Source: Maricaulaceae bacterium (lineage in GTDB: Bacteria > Pseudomonadota > Alphaproteobacteria > Caulobacterales > Maricaulaceae). Taken from it: DNA of 64,000 nt. A model generated the notes under the pieces. That model searched no databases. It saw only the letters and a program-made list of their open reading frames with translations, and was not told the DNA's origin. Location of the stretch: NCBI GenBank assembly GCA_026126205.1, contig JAHCJP010000001.1, positions 310,001 to 374,000 of the forward strand, given 5' to 3'. Of the stretch, positions 48,870-55,819 are shown in pieces (within the stretch, counting starts at the first letter, position 1; each line of letters begins with the position of its first letter). The position numbers and the translations under genes are program-made.

Positions 48870-49173
48870 TGACCCGCTCCACCCCTGTGCGTCCACTCTG
48901 CGCGGACCATTCTTCCACCCTGTCACCACCCTGCCACGGAATGGTTAGCCATCGGTGACCGGGGGTGACCGGCGGCCGCGCAACCCTCCCCTTTCGTCCT
49001 GCTTGCGGCGCATAGTCCGTCATGTTTCCACTGCGCGTCCATCCCCCTTCAATCCCCCTTGCGACAACCCGTCCCCGCGAAACCGGCCGCGCGGGCGGCG
49101 CCGGCCGGGCCGCGGGCGCCGGAATCGGCCATTGCGCCGGCGCCGCGCAAGAGGGTATCAGCGGCGCGCCGCC
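48870..49173. other. Intergenic region between rlpA and tRNA-Ser
   Basis: This 304-bp stretch separates the divergent rlpA and tRNA-Ser genes. A plus-strand open frame from 48955 runs into the tRNA and is not credible. It holds a candidate tRNA promoter at 49132-49161. No other defined element is seen. Confidence 0.6.
49132..49161 (+). promoter_or_regulatory. Candidate promoter of tRNA-Ser
   Basis: TTGCGC (49132-49137) and TATCAG (49156-49161), spacer 18 bp, end 12 bp before the mature tRNA. The hexamers equal those proposed for rpoZ. Confidence 0.35.
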
Positions 49174-49263
49174 GGAGGGGTGGCCGAGTGGTTTAAGGCA
49201 GCGGTCTTGAAAACCGCCGTGCGGGAAACCGCACCGTGGGTTCGAATCCCACCCCCTCCGCCA
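49174..49263 (+). tRNA. tRNA-Ser(UGA)
   Basis: A 90-base class II tRNA with encoded CCA. The acceptor stem is GGAGGGG (49174-49180) with CCCCTCC (49253-49259), followed by discriminator G and CCA. The anticodon stem GCGGT/ACCGC encloses the loop CTTGAAA, so the anticodon is TGA at 49208-49210 (reads UCA). A long variable arm, CGTGCGGGAAACCGCACCG, and the T loop TTCGAAT complete the serine-type cloverleaf. It stands at the left edge of an AT-richer accessory region. Confidence 0.97.
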
Positions 49264-49428
49264 TTTAACTAGCAATTTCAATATGTTAGAGCGATGAATG
49301 GCGTCCCGGCCAACATAGCGGCCATCATTGAGCCGGGGGTTGGCCGCGCCTCTCCGAAAGGGGATGCAGTCCGGTTGAGCGTGGTGTAATTGTGCCCGCA
49401 ACCTAATTTGAAGGGGCGGGCGGATTCG

Positions 49429-49860
49429 GTGGAAAACTTCAATCTCGATACGGCAATTGTCATTGCCATCATCGCAGCGATTGCCACGATCATCGCGCCA
49501 GCTATCAGCTACTTCCTCACCAAGCATTTTGAACGTGAAGCCGAATGGCGCGCCCACAAGCTTGAGCACTATAAGGCTTTCATGTTGGCGTTGAATGCTA
49601 TTGTAGGGCCAAACCCGCCAACTGACGACAGGGTGAGGTTTGCCAACGCCGCGAATAACATCTTCTTGGTTGGGTCAACCGAAGTGCTGGTTGCGCTTAG
49701 GGACTATCTCGACGTTACCGCCGATGGGAAAAGCGATCTCGACCGGCATGATGAACTGTTGACCAAGCTCATTGTTGCAATTCGACAGGATACCGGGATC
49801 AAGGGCGCGGCGGTCCCTGAAGGCTATGAGTTTCGGTTGTGGTCTGGAAAGTCGAAGTGA
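49429..49860 (+). CDS. Hypothetical protein with one N-terminal membrane helix
   Basis: Unrecognised protein of 143 aa. A single N-terminal helix (about residues 7-28, TAIVIAIIAAIATIIAPAIS) is followed by a charged cytosolic domain (KHFEREAEWRAHKLEHYKAF; later HDELLTKLIVAIRQD). GTG 49429 after AAGGGGCGGG is the preferred start; TTG 49390 is also in frame. Base composition is AT-richer than the flanking core genes. It is 165 bp from tRNA-Ser. Confidence 0.7.
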   Translation: MENFNLDTAIVIAIIAAIATIIAPAISYFLTKHFEREAEWRAHKLEHYKAFMLALNAIVGPNPPTDDRVRFANAANNIFLVGSTEVLVALRDYLDVTADGKSDLDRHDELLTKLIVAIRQDTGIKGAAVPEGYEFRLWSGKSK

Positions 49861-49922
49861 TTGTTGGCTTTCTCAGTGTGGCCGTTTACCATATTTGACA
49901 GCAAACCAAACGGAGTTGAAAA

Positions 49923-50312
49923 ATGGCTCAATTTGCAATCGCCTTCGATCTCAACAATACTTTAATGAGAGCACCACTCCCACATGGTGGTGGCATGACA
50001 GCAGCAGACGTAACGCGAGTTTATCAAGCTGAAATCCCACAAGCATTAGCTAGTTGCGGTTTCACCGTCCACGCCCAAGGTTCACTGTATCATACTGAAA
50101 GCAACGAAGACGCCATCATAGCGTTGATGCAGTTAAAAGGAGCGCTGCAAACACAGGCTCCTAATTTCTGCCGGTTCGTCAATCGGGTCCATGTGTTTCG
50201 CATGGAAAATTGGAGCGACATTACGACGCTAATCGCAAATCGACCTGCCGCCCCTGCGCCAGACGCTGAAGAGGAAATTGAAGAGCAGGATGCTATTGCG
50301 GCGGCGGGTTAA
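49923..50312 (+). CDS. vapD: VapD-like endoribonuclease (Cas2-related fold)
   Basis: Protein of 129 aa similar over about 100 residues to VapD of Haemophilus and Helicobacter. The N-terminal strand FAIAFDLNN has the catalytic Asp9; CGFTVHAQGSLYHTESNED and VHVFRMENWSDITTLI match the conserved GF-QGS-Y and RIE-WSDF blocks. VapD proteins are small dimeric ribonucleases with a Cas2-like ferredoxin fold. The acidic alanine-rich tail (PDAEEEIEEQDAIAAAG) is extra. No antitoxin gene is adjacent. Start ATG has CGGAG upstream. Composition is AT-rich. Confidence 0.82.
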   Translation: MAQFAIAFDLNNTLMRAPLPHGGGMTAADVTRVYQAEIPQALASCGFTVHAQGSLYHTESNEDAIIALMQLKGALQTQAPNFCRFVNRVHVFRMENWSDITTLIANRPAAPAPDAEEEIEEQDAIAAAG

Positions 50313-50322
50313 CTCGCCAAGC

Positions 50323-50356
50323 CTCAAAAAGAAACCCCGGCCACCATGGCCGGGGC
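50323..50356 (-). terminator. Rho-independent terminator, best read on the minus strand
   Basis: A perfect 8-bp stem, CCCCGGCC (50336-50343) with GGCCGGGG (50349-50356), has the loop ACCAT. On the minus strand it is followed by TTTCTTTTT, a proper U-tract, so it would end transcripts from the small gene at 50501-50758. It lies 23 bp after the vapD stop and may also act on the plus strand. Confidence 0.7.
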
Positions 50357-50500
50357 ACCGCACACCCTTGGAAGTTCGCATTAACAAGAGTGCTTGGTAA
50401 GTTTTCCCGTGGCGAGGAAGGCATGAAGGTTCACGGGAGTTACTGCTCAACCCGGCTGTTGCCTTTGGGGAAGCTTCGACGCATCGCCAAGCATAGGCCG

Positions 50501-50758
50501 CTAACGCGCCTCACCTCTGGCATTCGCAACAACTCGCTCACCGAAAGCCTCCTGTGTCTTGGTGTGGACACGAGAGCGCCAACGCTCGCTTAGGTCTGCC
50601 GCCAAACAGGCCGATTTACCGGCAGCGCGCGTCATGAAGACGGTGACGAACGCGTAGTCCGCGTCCGGTGGTCCTTCCCCGACGACAACGACGATGGCCT
50701 GAGATGGGCGAACGAAGTGCGTGTCGGACAGTTCGGTGATCGCTGTAGTGTCGAGCAT
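50501..50758 (-). CDS. Hypothetical small protein
   Basis: Open frame of 85 aa with no recognised family. The middle (DADYAFVTVFMTRAAGKSA) reads like protein, and a U-tract terminator on the same strand lies 145 bp downstream. A weak AAGATGAG precedes the ATG, and TATACT occurs about 25 bp upstream. A plus-strand frame overlaps its first 42 bases. Could be a remnant. Confidence 0.35.
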   Translation of the reverse strand: MLDTTAITELSDTHFVRPSQAIVVVVGEGPPDADYAFVTVFMTRAAGKSACLAADLSERWRSRVHTKTQEAFGERVVANARGEAR

Positions 50759-50998
50759 CTCATCTTAATTGAATCTGTTGAGTATAGTGTGTCGCCTGCG
50801 AAACTACTTTTCGGATCGCCACGCGCAGTTCGCGATATCTGCACACAGACTCCCGCCTACATTGGGGAGATGCAGGTAAGGGCTGAGCCCTACGCCTTAA
50901 AGCAAGACGGGCTGAGTGACCTGCTGACCCTACTCACGAGTGACCTCCGAAGGCTCCCCGTGGTTCTGTTGTCGCCATATGCCCACGACCGACCTTGA
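50717..50998 (+). pseudogene. Possible 5' fragment of a broken gene
   Basis: A GTG-initiated open frame of 93 aa ends in DLRRLPVVLLSPYAHDRP, which reads like the middle of a larger protein and then stops. The next frame, shifted by one base, continues as the gene at 50979. One frameshift near 50980-50998 would fuse the two. There is no family match to confirm this. Confidence 0.2.
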
Positions 50999-51305
50999 TG
51001 AGATCGTCGACGCTTGGAGACGGAACCGGGAGGAAAAAGGGAGCGGCGGTGATCTCCTGCAACATCTCCGTGACCGCGGCTGGGGGAAGCGAAGCAGCAT
51101 GCACATCTCCGATACTACGCGCGGCAGATTCGGCTCTCATTATGAGTTCGAGTATCACGGCAAAAAGCAGCTGTTCGAACCCCATATCACTCTTGGCGCT
51201 GGGGATCCGAACTCATGCGCTTCAATTCACTTCATCTTCGACCATGAACGCTTGAAGATGATCGTGGGTCATGTTGGTAAGCACCTACCGAATACAAGGG
51301 TTTGA
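50979..51305 (+). CDS. Hypothetical protein, possibly the 3' part of a split gene
   Basis: Protein of 108 aa. It has a charged helical start (TDLDEIVDAWRRNREEKGS) and an end of strands, FEPHITLGAGD, IHFIFDHERLKMIVGHVGKHL. The last block is a pattern I associate with small proteins in variable regions, but I cannot name the family. No good ribosome binding site precedes ATG 50979. A frame on the same strand overlaps its start by 20 bp. Confidence 0.5.
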   Translation: MPTTDLDEIVDAWRRNREEKGSGGDLLQHLRDRGWGKRSSMHISDTTRGRFGSHYEFEYHGKKQLFEPHITLGAGDPNSCASIHFIFDHERLKMIVGHVGKHLPNTRV

Positions 51306-51457
51306 GCATACCGAGAATGGCTGGGTCGCAATCTTACTTAGGAGAGCCCATAGCGCAGACGTAATTCTCCGTTTCTTAGCTTCGTCACAACGGCAGCAAT
51401 TCGGACTTCGGCAAACTGAAGGCCGGGTGGCGGGCCAGCGCGCCCCCACCCCCTCCC

Positions 51458-51612
51458 CTACCCCGCGCTGGGCAGCGGGCGGGCGCGCTCCACACGCTGG
51501 CGCTGCTTCGGGGTGTTCATCACCTCCCACAGATCGCTGCGCCGCTGCACGTTGAGCCAGAAATCCGGGCTGGCGCCGAACACCCGGGCCAGGATCAGCG
51601 CCGATGCAACTG
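51458..51612 (-). pseudogene. HigA-family antitoxin remnant (C-terminal part only)
   Basis: Read on the minus strand the region gives ASALILARVFGASPDFWLN, then VQRRSDLWEVMNTPKQRQ and a stop at 51458. This is the helix-turn-helix end and C-terminal tail of a HigA/VapI-type antitoxin, with the family hallmark SPxFWLNxQ. The N-terminal half is missing: an in-frame stop lies about 35 bp upstream of the similarity, and no start is available. Its DNA is GC-rich again, unlike the stretch to its left, so there is a composition break near 51420. Confidence 0.75.
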
Positions 51613-51634
51613 ATGCGATCCGGAACCAGACCGG

Positions 51635-52462
51635 TTATCGCCTGTCAGCATCGCGCAAAGTTGTGGATGAAGTCGATGGGTTGGAGGGGGTCATCGCCCT
51701 TGCTCTATAGCATATGCATTCATCTTCACCGCAGGTGAGGCGGTCTGCACACAAACCGGAACGGGCCAAATCTATGCAATCATAAACCCCTGAACAATCG
51801 CAGGTGTTCCGGCCGCACGCAAATGGTTGCACTTCAGGAGGAAGCCGGGGATCATTTTGAGCAGATTGTTGTTGGCGCGCCTGCCGCACCGGGGTTTGCC
51901 CGGTTGTTTGGACCGCCAGTGGTCCCCTTATATTCTGGTTGCGGTTGAGCAAGCTGATAGCGCGTTCGTAATCTCCAGCCACCAGAGCGGCACGGATCTC
52001 CGGTGACGCCGCCCGTATACTGGCTGAACGCTGGGACTCCGTGAAGTTGTTGTCGGGAATCGGCCTAACCAGGCGCTCACAAACGCAATCTCCGCTATAT
52101 GAGCCACACTCTAAAGATCCCCTACAAATTCCAGTTTCAAACAAATCCATGCAATCATCTAACGTGGTGCACTCGCAGGCGTTACCCAGGCACTGAAATC
52201 CTTGCACATCCGGCAGATCTCCACGGTCATCCTCGGAAACAAGCGCCTGCATTCGCGCCAGATCCCCGGACTCGATCGCTGCGCGGGCTTCCGGACTCAG
52301 GCGGCCTTGTCTGTCTGTTCGCCTTTCAGCGTCCTGCGCAATAGCGGCACGCCCGGCCTGCGCTTGAGCGGCTTCGGAACGTGCGCTCTGCCCGTCTGCG
52401 CCATAAGCCTGTAGAAAAACGCTGGACACAAAAATAGACAGGAAAAAAGCGATCCGCTTCAT
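51635..52462 (-). CDS. Secreted protein with two tandem eight-cysteine units
   Basis: Protein of 275 aa, unrecognised. A signal peptide (MKRIAFFLSIFVSSVFLQAYG) is followed by two copies of the same module. Unit 1 (56-128) and unit 2 (153-251) each begin SPE-x-RAA-x4-GD-x2-R, continue with a linker and a (D/E)VQ-x-F motif, and end in a cysteine cluster. Cysteine spacing is C-x4-C-x-C-x5-C-x8-C-x5-C-x6-C-x-C in unit 1 and the same in unit 2 except x4 before the last pair. All cysteines are in the two clusters, eight each, which suggests four disulfides or a metal site per unit. GGGAGGGG precedes ATG 52462. Composition is AT-richer than core genes. Confidence 0.85.
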   Translation of the reverse strand: MKRIAFFLSIFVSSVFLQAYGADGQSARSEAAQAQAGRAAIAQDAERRTDRQGRLSPEARAAIESGDLARMQALVSEDDRGDLPDVQGFQCLGNACECTTLDDCMDLFETGICRGSLECGSYSGDCVCERLVRPIPDNNFTESQRSASIRAASPEIRAALVAGDYERAISLLNRNQNIRGPLAVQTTGQTPVRQARQQQSAQNDPRLPPEVQPFACGRNTCDCSGVYDCIDLARSGLCADRLTCGEDECICYRARAMTPSNPSTSSTTLRDADRR

Positions 52463-52488
52463 AAGCCCCTCCCCTAACTTCAGTGCTA

Positions 52489-52516
52489 ATAATACCTTTG
52501 CCAGTAAAGGTGGCAA
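52489..52516 (-). promoter_or_regulatory. Promoter of the cysteine-rich gene with a palindromic spacer
   Basis: On the minus strand TTGCCA (52511-52516) and TATTAT (52489-52494) are 16 bp apart. The entire spacer, 52495-52510, is an inverted repeat, CCTTT-N6-AAAGG, which is a natural place for a repressor. The -10 box ends 27 bp before the ATG. Confidence 0.55.
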
Positions 52517-52560
52517 TTCATAAATTATTTAATTTTATCAACAGCATAGCCCGGCCATGC

Positions 52561-52632
52561 TTACGGGCGGTTCGCTTCACGCCGCAAGGCGGCGGCCTGC
52601 TGCAGGAAATCGGCGGTGAAGCCATGTGGTAT
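52561..52632 (-). pseudogene. Short GC-rich coding-like remnant
   Basis: On the minus strand this reads GFTADFLQQAAALRREANRP and then stops at 52561. The composition jumps from AT-rich to GC-rich at 52557. It looks like the end of an antitoxin-sized gene, but it is too short to name. Confidence 0.25.
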
Positions 52633-52678
52633 GCTTATTCGCTGCTATTGAACGACGCATCTCCTGTGACGGCAGCGT

Positions 52679-52972
52679 TCATGCGGCGATGATCGGCGCG
52701 ATGTCGTTGAAGCGCCCGCCGGCGTCAGCGGCCATGTCGAGATCGAAACGTTGCTGCAGGTTGAGCCAGAATTCCGGGGTGGTGCGCAGCGCACGGGCGA
52801 GGCGCAGGGCCGTGTCCGGCGTGATGGCGGCCTGGCCGTTGATCACGCGTGTGACGCGGTTCGGCGGCACACGTATGGCGCGCGCGAGTTCCGCCGCGCT
52901 GACGCCAAGCGGGTCCAGAAATTCCACCTTGAGAATTTCGCCGGGATAGATGGGTTCGTATTTGGCCGTCAT
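52679..52972 (-). CDS. higA: HigA family antitoxin (XRE-type HTH)
   Basis: Protein of 97 aa. It starts MTAKYEPIYPGEILKVEFLD after GGAGG, has the HTH region GVSAAELARAIRVPPNRVTRV and ends with the hallmark TPEFWLNLQQRFDLDMAA. As in other hig loci the antitoxin is the second gene, here 86 bp after higB. It is expected to neutralise HigB and to repress the operon at the sites upstream of higB. Confidence 0.93.
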   Translation of the reverse strand: MTAKYEPIYPGEILKVEFLDPLGVSAAELARAIRVPPNRVTRVINGQAAITPDTALRLARALRTTPEFWLNLQQRFDLDMAADAGGRFNDIAPIIAA

Positions 52973-53058
52973 GTCGCGTTCGGGCCTCCTTCGCCCGGCT
53001 GCGCAGGCCTCTTCCAGCCTCAACGGCTTGCCCTTCGCGCGCGATGCCCCATCAGGGG

Positions 53059-53337
53059 CTAGTGATAGTCCACAATCTCCACATCCTGCGGCCCGGCCTG
53101 CGTCCAGACGAAGCAAAGCCGCCACTGGTCGTTGATCCGGATGGAGTGCTGCCCGGCCCTGTCGCCGTGTAGCGCCTCCAGGCGATTGCCAGGCGGGCGG
53201 CGCAAGTCATCCAGAATCCGGGCGGCGTCAAGCATGAGCAGCTTGCGTCGCGCTTGCCGCTCGATGGCGCCGAAACGCCGTGACCGTTTCCGGCCGAACA
53301 ACGCCTCGGTTTCGCGGCAGGCGAAGGACTGGATCAT
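53059..53337 (-). CDS. higB: HigB family toxin (RelE-like mRNA interferase)
   Basis: Ribosome-dependent mRNA endonuclease, 92 aa. It matches the short HigB/RelE form: FACRETEALFGRKRSRRF at the start, ILDDLRRPPGNRLEAL, and the strands HSIRINDQWRLCFVW with VEIVDYH at the end. Toxin-first order and the paired HigA make this a complete type II toxin-antitoxin locus. Confidence 0.93.
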   Translation of the reverse strand: MIQSFACRETEALFGRKRSRRFGAIERQARRKLLMLDAARILDDLRRPPGNRLEALHGDRAGQHSIRINDQWRLCFVWTQAGPQDVEIVDYH

Positions 53338-53354
53338 GCCGCTCCCGAAATTAC

Positions 53355-53389
53355 ACGTTTTACATATTCCGTAACACGTAAAATGTCAA
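53355..53389 (-). promoter_or_regulatory. higBA promoter overlapped by two operator-like repeats
   Basis: On the minus strand TTGACA (53384-53389) and TATGTA (53361-53366) are exactly 17 bp apart. ACGTTTTACAT (53355-53365) and ACGTAAAATGT (53376-53386) are imperfect reverse complements, 9 of 11 bases, with centres 21 bp apart, two helical turns. One covers the -10 and the other the -35 box, as expected for autorepression by HigA. Confidence 0.65.
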
Positions 53390-53536
53390 TGCCGATGTCG
53401 TGGGCAAGGTTGGGGCGGCGGCAAGGCCGCGGCGGTGATCATGTCCACCGGCCACACCCCCGTCAGCCCCCTCCCCCTTCCCCATCGCCTTGCGCCGTGT
53501 AAGCTGCCGCGCGAACGGCGAACGGGGAGAAACGCC

Positions 53537-55810
53537 ATGAAATCACGCGCCATTGCGGCCTGCGCCGCGCTGATGCTGGCCGCGGGCTGCGGCGGGCAGG
53601 ACGCCGCGCCGTCCTACAGCGCCGAGATCATCCGCACCGCCTATGGCGTGCCGCATGTGATCGCGCCGGACCATGCCGGTCTGGGCTATGGCCTCGGCTA
53701 CGCCGCCGCCGAAGACAATATCTGCATGATCGCCGAACAGACGGTGACGCTGCGCGGCGAGCGCGCGCGCTGGTTCGGCCCCGGCGCCAACGACGCCAAT
53801 ATCGCCTCGGATCTTTATCACCGCCGCATTCTGGCGCTGGGCGAGATGGAAGCGCGGCTGAACGGCCCCGAAGGCGATATCGACACGCCCAGCGCAGCGG
53901 CGCGGGGCTTCGTCGCCGGTTTCGCCGCCGGGGTGAGCCGCTACCTCGCCGACACCGGGGTGGAGAATATCAACGACGCCCGCTGCGCCGGGGCGGAATG
54001 GGTGCGGCCGCTGAGCGCCGGGGACGTGTGGCTGGGCGCGCTGACGCCGCCCTATGGCAACCCGATCGCCGATGTGGCCGGGGCGCAGCCGCCGGCGGCG
54101 CCGGCGCCGCAGAACGACGCCAGCCTGATTCTGGATCGCGTGCGCGCGCCGATGGGCAGCAACGCCTATGGGCTGGGGCGCGAGGCGACGCGCGGCGGGC
54201 GCGGCGTGCTGCTGGGCAATCCGCATTACCCCTGGCACGGGCCGCTGCGTTTCTACCGCTCGCACCTGGTGATCCCGGGCGAACTGAACGTGGCCGGCGC
54301 CGGACTGGTCGGCACGCCGTTTCCCGGCATCGGCCATAATGACCGCATCGCCTGGAGCCACACCGTTTCCACCGCCCGCCGGTTCGGCTATTTCGAACTG
54401 ACGCTGGATCCGGATGATCCCACCCGCTACCGCGCCGGGGAGGAATACCGCGCCATGACGGCGCGCGAGATCACCGTGCCGGTGCTGGGCGAGGATGGCG
54501 AGGTCACCGAGGTGACGCGCACCCTCTATGACACTGAATTCGGCCCGGTGGCGGTCAGCCGCCAGATGCCGTGGACCGAGGAGCGCGCCTTCGCCATGGC
54601 GATCCCCGGCGAGGGCCTGCGCGTCATCGACCAGTACCTGGCGATCTGGGGGGCGCAGGACGTGCGCGATCTGCACGCGGCGCTGTCGCGCTATCAGTCG
54701 ACCGGCTTCAACACCATTTCGGCCGACGCCGACGGCGGCGCCTATCATGGCGACATGGGCATGGTTCCCAACGTCACCGACGAGCTGGCGCGCGCCTGCG
54801 CCGCCTCGCCGCTGGCGATGCATTACTGGACGAATTTCCGGGTTCCGGTGCTGGACGCCGCCAATCCGGACTGCCGCTGGGGCACCGACGCGGATTCGAC
54901 GCGCGAGGGCGTGTTCGGCCCGTCCAACGCGCCGCACATCTTCCGCGACGACTGGGTGGCGCAGAGCAATGACAGCCACTGGCTGAGCAGCACGCATCAG
55001 CCGATGGAGGGCTACAGCCCCGTCTATGGCGACGAGCGCACGCCGCGCAGTCTGCGCACGCGGCTGGCCATAGACCAGATCGAACGCCGTCTGGCCGGGA
55101 CCGATGGCCTCGGCGCGCCGGGCTTCGACCTTGAAACCCTGCAGACGGTGATGTTCTCCAACCGCCATCATGGCGGCGAGCTGGGCCGCGACGCGCTGGC
55201 CGGCCTGTGCCGCGAACAAGGCGGCGAAGACCTGCAACCGGCCTGCGCCGCGCTGGAAAACTGGGATCTGCGCGTCGACGCCGACAGCCGCGGCGCGGTG
55301 CTGTTCAGCCTGTTCATCCATGCCGGGGGCATGCAGTTCGCCGACGCTTTCGACGCGGACAATCCGGCCCGCACCCCGGCGGTGCTGGACGTGACGAACC
55401 CCGCGGTGCTGGAGGCGTTGCGCACCGCCGTGGGGCAGCTCGCCGAGGCCGGTCTGGCGCCCGACGCCCGCGTCGGCGACGTGCAGGCCGAGATGCGCGG
55501 GAACGAGCGCATCGAGATCCACGGCGGGCCGGGCGGAACCGGGGTGTTCAACATGATCAACCCGGTGTTCCCGCAGAACCCGGACAATCCGCGCATCCAG
55601 CACGGGTCGAGCTGGATCATGACCGTCGAGTTCACCGATGACGGCCCGCGCTCCGGCGGCATTCTCAGCTATTCCCAGTCCACCAACCCCGCCTCGCCGC
55701 ATTTTGGCGACCAGACGCGGCTCTATGCGGAGAAAGGCTGGGACGATTTGCTGTTCGACCCCGAGGCGGCACGCGCGGCGGCGGTGTCGGTGACGCGGAT
55801 CGAGGAATAG
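53537..55810 (+). CDS. Penicillin acylase-family lipoprotein, AHL acylase-like
   Basis: Ntn-hydrolase of 757 aa that would self-cleave before Ser208 (in PMGSNAYGLG) to make alpha and beta chains. The beta chain carries LLGNPHYPWHGPLRFYRSHL, VGTPFPGIGHNDRIAWSHTV and WVAQSNDSHWLSSTHQP, an order and wording close to PvdQ/AhlM-type acyl-homoserine lactone acylases as I recall them. The lipobox LMLAAGC puts C18 on the membrane, which is not the usual soluble periplasmic form. Start ATG 53537 after GGGGAGA. Substrate could be AHLs or other N-acyl amides. Confidence 0.9.
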   Translation: MKSRAIAACAALMLAAGCGGQDAAPSYSAEIIRTAYGVPHVIAPDHAGLGYGLGYAAAEDNICMIAEQTVTLRGERARWFGPGANDANIASDLYHRRILALGEMEARLNGPEGDIDTPSAAARGFVAGFAAGVSRYLADTGVENINDARCAGAEWVRPLSAGDVWLGALTPPYGNPIADVAGAQPPAAPAPQNDASLILDRVRAPMGSNAYGLGREATRGGRGVLLGNPHYPWHGPLRFYRSHLVIPGELNVAGAGLVGTPFPGIGHNDRIAWSHTVSTARRFGYFELTLDPDDPTRYRAGEEYRAMTAREITVPVLGEDGEVTEVTRTLYDTEFGPVAVSRQMPWTEERAFAMAIPGEGLRVIDQYLAIWGAQDVRDLHAALSRYQSTGFNTISADADGGAYHGDMGMVPNVTDELARACAASPLAMHYWTNFRVPVLDAANPDCRWGTDADSTREGVFGPSNAPHIFRDDWVAQSNDSHWLSSTHQPMEGYSPVYGDERTPRSLRTRLAIDQIERRLAGTDGLGAPGFDLETLQTVMFSNRHHGGELGRDALAGLCREQGGEDLQPACAALENWDLRVDADSRGAVLFSLFIHAGGMQFADAFDADNPARTPAVLDVTNPAVLEALRTAVGQLAEAGLAPDARVGDVQAEMRGNERIEIHGGPGGTGVFNMINPVFPQNPDNPRIQHGSSWIMTVEFTDDGPRSGGILSYSQSTNPASPHFGDQTRLYAEKGWDDLLFDPEAARAAAVSVTRIEE

Positions 55811-55819
55811 CGGGCGGGG

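Noticed and set aside
48955..49272. Plus-strand open frame of 105 codons running through tRNA-Ser
   Set aside because: It reads through the whole tRNA and has low-complexity Arg/Pro/Gly composition.
50390..50593. Plus-strand open frame of 67 codons after the terminator
   Set aside because: No recognisable content, overlaps the minus-strand frame at 50501, and lies just after a terminator hairpin.
51174..51186. GTTCGAACCCCA as a copy of the tRNA-Ser 3' end (attachment site)
   Set aside because: The match is only about 12 bases with a mismatch, does not extend into CCCCTCCGCCA, and lies within a coding frame.
51271..51555. Plus-strand open frame of 94 codons
   Set aside because: It crosses the composition break and runs antisense to the HigA remnant; no ribosome binding site.
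52099..52414. Two plus-strand frames inside the cysteine-rich gene
   Set aside because: Antisense to a signal-peptide-bearing gene with internal duplication; no protein-like features of their own.
53543..55702. Minus-strand open frame of 719 codons opposite the acylase gene
   Set aside because: No start signal or domain content; the plus-strand Ntn-hydrolase explains the region.
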